Below are positions 52,673 to 56,351 of a stretch of 56,351 nucleotides of DNA, in pieces (the stretch's first letter is position 1; the number at the start of each line of letters is the position of its first letter). Position numbers and translations under genes: made by a program. The notes under the pieces were generated by a model. It saw only the letters and a program-made list of their open reading frames with translations, was not told the DNA's origin and did not search any database. The stretch lies in assembly GCA_003134815.1 (NCBI GenBank), contig PLCO01000002.1, positions 1 through 56,351 on the forward strand, in the 5' to 3' direction. The stretch is from Acidobacteriaceae bacterium (GTDB lineage Bacteria; Acidobacteriota; Terriglobia; Terriglobales; Acidobacteriaceae).

Positions 52673-52697
52673 AAAAAAGGCTCCACGAACGGAGCCT
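52673..52697 (-). terminator. Rho-independent terminator after the protease gene
   Basis: Read leftwards, AGGCTCC-GTTCGT-GGAGCCT is followed directly by six T. This is a perfect 7-base-pair stem with a U-tract. It falls after the protease gene and ahead of the coiled-coil and capsid genes, so the portal-protease pair would be transcribed apart from the rest unless there is readthrough. Confidence 0.8.
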
Positions 52698-52832
52698 CCT
52701 GCCCAACCCTCTTACCGGCTAACTCGCCTGCCTACTTGCTTTTTCGCTTACCTACTTGCCAACTTAATCACTTCCCCACCTGACATGCCGCTTGCCTAAC
52801 TCCGCCAACTCAGCTAACTCCGCTGTCTTCCG

Positions 52833-53333
52833 CTAACTCGCCATGCGAAAGCTTGTCGCCCGGTAAGCTGCCTTGTCTCGCAGCAGAACCGCCGCCCCGG
52901 TAAAAGTCACTCGGGTCAACTTCCATATCTCCGCGCGCATGTCTTCCACGCGCGCATCGGCCAGCTCGTAGCTCATGCCCAGCGACTCCGGAGCGTGCGC
53001 AGTAATTGCCTGCGCCACATCGGGAAAGTCCCGTGCATACAGGTACCCGCGCACCACCAGCCGCGGCCCCACTACATCGGCCTCGGTCAGAAGGCCGATC
53101 TTGCGCCGCGCATCGTGGCCGTCCCATCCCGGCCTGTAATCCACGGCCATGCCCACCAGCGAGGCCAGCGCCTTCTCGGCCGCCTCGCGCGTCAACATCA
53201 CGCGGTGCCCGCGCGCTCCGGCCGGCGCCCTGTCGCTGGCAGCGTTCACCACTGTCAACACGCCCTCAAAGGCCACCCGGTTCGGGTGATTGTCCACATG
53301 AGGAATCTTTACCGCCATCGCTTCCAATCGCAT
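52833..53333 (-). CDS. Probable prohead maturation protease
   Basis: The start is ATG 53333 (MRLEAMAVKIPHVDNHPNRV) with GGAG five bases ahead; 166 residues. The upstream open frame is only repeat sequence. The order of segments fits small prohead proteases: FEGVLTVVNAASD, RVMLTREAAEKALASLVGMA, a His in WDGHDARRKIGLLTEADVVG, and ESLGMSYELADARVEDMRAE where the Ser could be the nucleophile. The end (FTGAAVLLRDKAAYRATSF) is typical of such proteins. Catalytic residues are inferred. It lies between portal and capsid genes, as expected. Confidence 0.65.
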   Translation of the reverse strand: MRLEAMAVKIPHVDNHPNRVAFEGVLTVVNAASDRAPAGARGHRVMLTREAAEKALASLVGMAVDYRPGWDGHDARRKIGLLTEADVVGPRLVVRGYLYARDFPDVAQAITAHAPESLGMSYELADARVEDMRAEIWKLTRVTFTGAAVLLRDKAAYRATSFRMAS

Positions 53334-53367
53334 GCCCGCTCCGCCTCGCGAGGGACGCTGTCCCTCG

Positions 53368-53496
53368 GTTCCTGATGCCTTTGGTCCCTGACGCCTTTGT
53401 TTCCCCGGTACTTTTGTTTCCTGGTACTTTTGTTTCCTGATACTTTTGTTCCCCGACACTTTTATTTCCCTGCGCCTTTGTTTCAAGGCGCTTTTG
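53368..53496. repeat. Eight-unit 16-bp tandem repeat between portal and protease genes
   Basis: Eight units of 16 bases (the third has 17) run without break from 53368 to 53496, with a consensus near TTTCCTGGTACTTTTG. Units 4 and 5 differ at a single base. The unit length is not a multiple of three and the array lies wholly between the portal stop and the chosen protease start, so it is not coding. It ends about six bases from the portal stop codon. It looks like an iteron-type or transcript-structure element; function unknown. Confidence 0.85.
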
Positions 53497-53501
53497 ATTT
53501 T

Positions 53502-54797
53502 TTAGTTCGCCTTCTCCGCTTCACCCGACAGCATCGCCACCGGAATCTGCCCCATCGGAGTCAGTCCCCGCATTGCCCGCACCTCATCGATCGTGAGTAC
53601 CCCGGCCTGCAGCAGTTGCACCTGCACCTGCAGCTCCGTCTCCTCGTCCCGCGCGCTCAGCTCGTTGAAGACAAACTCGAACTCCCGCCAGCCGATGCAC
53701 TTCGAGAAAAGATCGCGCGTGATATGCCCGGCCACCAGCATGGCCAGTGGGGAAATCGCTCCGCGGAAAGCCTCGTCGGCCATCTCCGAGGCCGTCGACT
53801 GGTTCACGTCCGCCTCAAGCCCCAGCATCAGCGGCGGCAGCCCAAACGCATTGGCCACCATCCGGATCAGAAACTCCTGCCACTGCAGCCTCAGGTCCGC
53901 GTCCGTTCCCTGCGCAAAGCGCAGTACCTCCGGCTTCTGCTCGGTCGAGATCAGCGGCACCCGCCCCGTTCCTTCGATCTCGTCCTGCCACCAGCGAATC
54001 AGCCGGTCGTGCTGAACCGGCGTGGCCTCGTTCAGCCACAGCGCATACTGCGCCACCGAGTTCGCCGCCAGTTTTCCCGCGAACCGGTGCGCGCTCAGGA
54101 ACTGGTTCACCGTCTCGAACGCCACCTCCAGCGGCCCCAGCCCGAAGGGCGTAAAGCTGCGCGGGTTCGTCCGGATGTACATCAGCTGGCGGTCGAGCAA
54201 TTCCACCGCACCCGACTCCAGTTGTCCCGGCATGGCCTGCGCGTAGCGCGGCGTATCCTCGCTGCCGTCCCACCTCGCATTCACGCGGATCGACGCTCCA
54301 TCCACCGGCCACAGCATCGCCGGCCGCTCCGGATCGCCGGTCGGCTCCATCTCGATCGCTCCAAAGCCGCCCGTCAGCGCGTCCTCGATCACCTGCTCCA
54401 TCAGCGTGCGAAAGCTGTCCGCCGGATTCGGCTCCTCCAGCGCGCGCCGCAGCGCCCGCAGTTTGCGCGGAGCAAATGCCACATCCTCAGATCGCACGCC
54501 GCGCCGAACCCGAATCTGCCAGTCCATCGCCGCGATGCGGTCTTTGATCACGTTGATCGCCCGCCTTACCACCGGCGTCTCCGCGAACCGGCGCAGGTTC
54601 AGGGGACTGGGCTTGGGCAGGTGCTTGCCCGGAAACTGCATCGGGCTCAGGATTGCGGGAAGCGCCAGCGTCTTCCGATCTGCCTCCGCCCCCGTCCCAG
54701 CTTCGAGTTCAATCCTCCGAGCCCGATCGTCGCCGCCCGCCTGGCTGCCATGCCGCGCCTGCCGCCACATCTCCCGTATTTGCTCGCCTACCTTCAC
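53502..54797 (-). CDS. Phage portal protein, HK97-like
   Basis: This portal protein of about 431 residues forms the dodecameric DNA gate at the capsid vertex. Family segments are VVRRAINVIKDRIAAMDWQI near the N-terminus, LTGGFGAIEMEPTGD, the stem and crown region ANAFGLPPLMLGLEADVNQS followed by TASEMADEAFRGAISPLAML, and EFVFNELSARDEETELQVQV with QAGVLTIDEVRAMRGLTPM at the C-terminus. GTG 54797 is preferred as start because AAGGAAG ends six bases ahead; GTG 54803 would have none. It is the first gene of the cassette; a terminase gene would normally precede it and is absent. Confidence 0.9.
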   Translation of the reverse strand: MKVGEQIREMWRQARHGSQAGGDDRARRIELEAGTGAEADRKTLALPAILSPMQFPGKHLPKPSPLNLRRFAETPVVRRAINVIKDRIAAMDWQIRVRRGVRSEDVAFAPRKLRALRRALEEPNPADSFRTLMEQVIEDALTGGFGAIEMEPTGDPERPAMLWPVDGASIRVNARWDGSEDTPRYAQAMPGQLESGAVELLDRQLMYIRTNPRSFTPFGLGPLEVAFETVNQFLSAHRFAGKLAANSVAQYALWLNEATPVQHDRLIRWWQDEIEGTGRVPLISTEQKPEVLRFAQGTDADLRLQWQEFLIRMVANAFGLPPLMLGLEADVNQSTASEMADEAFRGAISPLAMLVAGHITRDLFSKCIGWREFEFVFNELSARDEETELQVQVQLLQAGVLTIDEVRAMRGLTPMGQIPVAMLSGEAEKAN

Positions 54798-54813
54798 GCG
54801 CACCTTCCTTCAC

Positions 54814-54923
54814 AGCGGTTCCACAATTGCTGTACCCAAATCCGCGATCGCCGAGCGGCTTTTTCATCAAGAAAAAGCCGCCTTGCACGACCACGGCGTA
54901 GGCAGGTAAATTGTGGAACCGCT
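54814..54923. repeat. 15-bp perfect inverted repeat enclosing a hairpin, upstream of the portal gene
   Basis: AGCGGTTCCACAATT at 54814-54828 is the exact complement of AATTGTGGAACCGCT at 54909-54923. Between them is an 11-base-pair perfect hairpin (GCGGCTTTTTC-ATCAA-GAAAAAGCCGC, 54855-54881). The nested structure lies just before the portal start, in the place where a promoter or terminase gene would be expected. It could be a cruciform or an RNA structure such as a leader or small RNA. Confidence 0.75.
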
Positions 54924-54957
54924 CGAAAAACAATTGGCAAAAACAAACCGCAAAAAC

Positions 54958-54991
54958 AAAAAGGCACAGCCCTTGGGCCATGCCTTTTTTT
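54958..54991. terminator. Bidirectional intrinsic terminator
   Basis: GGCA-CA-GCCC-TT-GGGC-CA-TGCC folds into a two-part stem with a small internal loop. It is flanked by five A on the left and seven T on the right, so it can act in both directions. It separates the phage-derived cassette from the DUF3037-type gene. The two-base loop is tight and would open by one pair. Confidence 0.65.
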
Positions 54992-55295
54992 CTGCGGTCA
55001 ATCTTCCTTCGTCAGCCGTCAGTGAATCTCGAACAATTCCTGATCAACTCCTGACCAAATCCTGAGCCTGTCCTTGCTCACTTGCTTTCGGCTCCGGCCG
55101 CGACCTGCCTGAATTCCATCAACAGGCCTGATCTGCACCAACAAGATTGATCCTACCGCGAAGCCTAATAATTATCGGCAAACTTCGCAAAATTTATTTT
55201 CGAGGCCCGCGAACGTCCCCTTACTCCCTGAAATAAAGTGACTTAGCCCCTTCGGCGAATCGCCATTTCTATCCTGTTTTCCGGGCTCCAGCTCT

Positions 55296-56252
55296 TTACA
55301 CGCGCAGCTCGCGCCGCGCCGTCTCGGCCACCCGGCCCATATCCGAGGTAGTCAGCACGCGAATCCCGTGCTCCTCCATCGTCTCCACGCCGAAGCGATA
55401 AAGCTCCAGCCGCTCCGGCTCCTCATCGGTCGCTCCCACGCGCGCCGCCGGCTCAATCACCGCCGTCAATTCAAGTTCCGCCTTTTCGATTCTCTCCACG
55501 CCCGCCCGCAACGCTGCCGCGGAAAACGCCAGCACTTTCGCCGTCTCCAGTCCCGGATCGAAGCTCACCGCCTGGAACATGCGCACCACTCCGTTCGGCC
55601 GGTAGCCCACGTCGATGCGCAGCGGATCGCCCGGCCGCGTGTACTCCGCCGCGGAGATCTTTTTTCTCAGCAGATCCCACACCCCGGCATGTTCGAACTC
55701 CGAGCGCATCCGCGATTGGATCGCGGCGCGCCCGCTCAATCTCGAACTCCGCTCCCGCGGCGCAGGCTCAACGTAGACCCGCATCAGCTCTTCCATCCCC
55801 GCCGGAACGCTCTCCGCAAGATAGGCCTTGGGCTCGGTCATCTGCACGTTCAATGACAGCGATTCCTCCAGGAGGCGCATCAAATTTCCGCCCCGCTCCG
55901 CGCCGCTGCCCGGCCCTTCCAGTCCCGTTCCGCCTAGCCCCGTTCCGTCATTTTGGCCCATTCCCTCTTGCAACCGCCGCCGCAGCTCGCTTTCCATCCC
56001 TTCCAGCAGCGCCGTATCGGCATCGGGATCGAGGCAGCGCACCCGCCGCCAATCCCGCGTAAAACGCACCTCGACCTTGCCAGGCTCGGCCCTTCCGGCC
56101 CCGTCGTTTCCAGCCCCTTCCTTGCCAGCCTCGTCCCCGGTTGCGGCCTCGCGCAGGATCACGCCGATATGCACGTACTCGTTCCGCACCGCATCCGGCA
56201 CATACCGGAGCAGTTGAAACTCACATCGACGCCTTTCGCTTCCGCCCATCAT
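55296..56252 (-). CDS. DUF3037-family protein
   Basis: This 318-residue cytoplasmic protein opens with the DUF3037 pattern (CEFQLLRYVPDAVRNEYVHI followed by GVILRE). After a Gly/Glu-rich variable section (about 38-62) comes EVRFTRDWRRVRCLDPDADT with ALLEGMESELRRRLQEG, then a C-terminal strand-helix domain with RIEKAELELTAVIEPAAR. No catalytic motif is known for the family. Two Gly/Glu-rich stretches encoded by short repeats (residues about 36-62 and 98-122) look like recent insertions. It lies upstream of the phage cassette in the same direction, across a terminator. Confidence 0.75.
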   Translation of the reverse strand: MMGGSERRRCEFQLLRYVPDAVRNEYVHIGVILREAATGDEAGKEGAGNDGAGRAEPGKVEVRFTRDWRRVRCLDPDADTALLEGMESELRRRLQEGMGQNDGTGLGGTGLEGPGSGAERGGNLMRLLEESLSLNVQMTEPKAYLAESVPAGMEELMRVYVEPAPRERSSRLSGRAAIQSRMRSEFEHAGVWDLLRKKISAAEYTRPGDPLRIDVGYRPNGVVRMFQAVSFDPGLETAKVLAFSAAALRAGVERIEKAELELTAVIEPAARVGATDEEPERLELYRFGVETMEEHGIRVLTTSDMGRVAETARRELRV

Positions 56253-56253
56253 G

Positions 56254-56351
56254 ACTTCTCAGTTCTCAGCTTGCATTTCTCAATTCTGAGCTTGCATTTC
56301 TCCGTTCTTTGTTCTCACTTCCCTGTTGCCTAGTCCCTAGTCCCTAGTCCC
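56254..56351. repeat. Short-period repeats at the right edge
   Basis: The AGCTTGCATTTCTC unit occurs twice, and CTAGTCC-type 7-base units occur at least three times in tandem at the very end, continuing beyond the window. It is of the same general kind as the repeats in the phage-cassette gaps, but the unit sequence is different. No coding frame explains it. Confidence 0.7.

Larger units (their letters stand above)
54804..55295. other. 492-bp gap between portal gene and DUF3037-type gene
   Basis: No gene is seen. The gap contains the nested inverted repeat at 54814-54923, a terminator-like hairpin at 54958-54991, a short TCCTGA-repeat patch around 55030-55075, and an A/T-rich part around 55155-55200 that may hold the promoter for the cassette. 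No tRNA-like sequence or attachment-site duplication was found, and no terminase remnant could be recognised. Confidence 0.6.

Noticed and set aside
53368..53496. CRISPR array
   Set aside because: Units are contiguous 16-mers without spacers. There are no palindromic 25-40-base repeats and no cas genes in the window.
53397..55025. Long rightward open frame of over 500 codons opposite the portal gene
   Set aside because: Its product is rich in Arg, His and Pro with no recognisable motif. It is the high-GC antisense shadow of the portal gene, whose protein is a clear family member.

Overview
The window looks like the chromosome of a Gram-negative, high-GC soil bacterium, most likely an acidobacterium of the Terriglobia type. 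This is an inference from gene content. It has the futalosine menaquinone enzyme MqnD, outer-membrane porins (OprB-like and Bbp2-like), an ECF sigma/anti-sigma/Spy-like operon, a Ser/Thr kinase with TPR repeats, a PDZ-7TM histidine kinase paired with an NtrC-type regulator, and a Gfo/Idh/MocA oxidoreductase with a Tat signal. No rRNA or tRNA gene was recognised, so the taxonomy is not proven.

Region 1 (1-12935) holds two different Kdp potassium-uptake loci, both read leftwards. The left one runs: histidine kinase, two back-to-back receiver-TPR regulators, a beta-barrel porin, two 27-residue membrane mini-proteins (the second is KdpF), and a kdpA that leaves the window. The right one runs: PDZ-7TM histidine kinase, sigma-54 response regulator, and a complete second kdpA with no kdpB or kdpC after it. 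A 407-bp copy of the 3' end of the sigma-54 regulator gene lies between the two loci. It is about 96% identical to the intact copy and has no indels.

Region 2 (13332-35632) is ordinary chromosomal metabolism, signalling and cell-envelope genes. They include araD, an aldo/keto reductase, a Tat-exported oxidoreductase, the ECF sigma operon, a sodium:solute symporter, an exported aspartic-protease-like protein, a Ser/Thr kinase, malic enzyme, a membrane phosphoesterase, hemW, a degenerate GGDEF protein, mqnD with cutA, a secretin-like protein, phosphoglucomutase and ftsB.

Region 3 (35791-45689) has a large exported protein, an OprB-like porin divergent from a CsoR/RcnR-family metal sensor with two perfect dyad operators in the shared promoter, then typA, an acetyltransferase, a DUF3592-like protein and purE-purK.

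Region 4 (45726-54803) is a leftward phage-derived cassette: portal, protease, coiled-coil protein, major capsid, connector, two neck/tail-completion proteins, tail-tube-like protein, tail hub and a holin-like protein. No terminase, tape measure, integrase, repressor or lysin is visible, yet every frame is open. Its intergenic gaps carry unusual short-period repeats: an eight-unit 16-bp tandem array, and blocks on both sides of the capsid gene that are complementary to each other. A DUF3037-type gene closes the window.

The best candidates for something undescribed are the twin receiver-TPR Kdp regulator locus, the reduced capsid cassette with its repeat-structured gaps, and the doubly operated metal-sensor/porin promoter. 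All lengths, identities and domain positions were read by eye; no database search was run.
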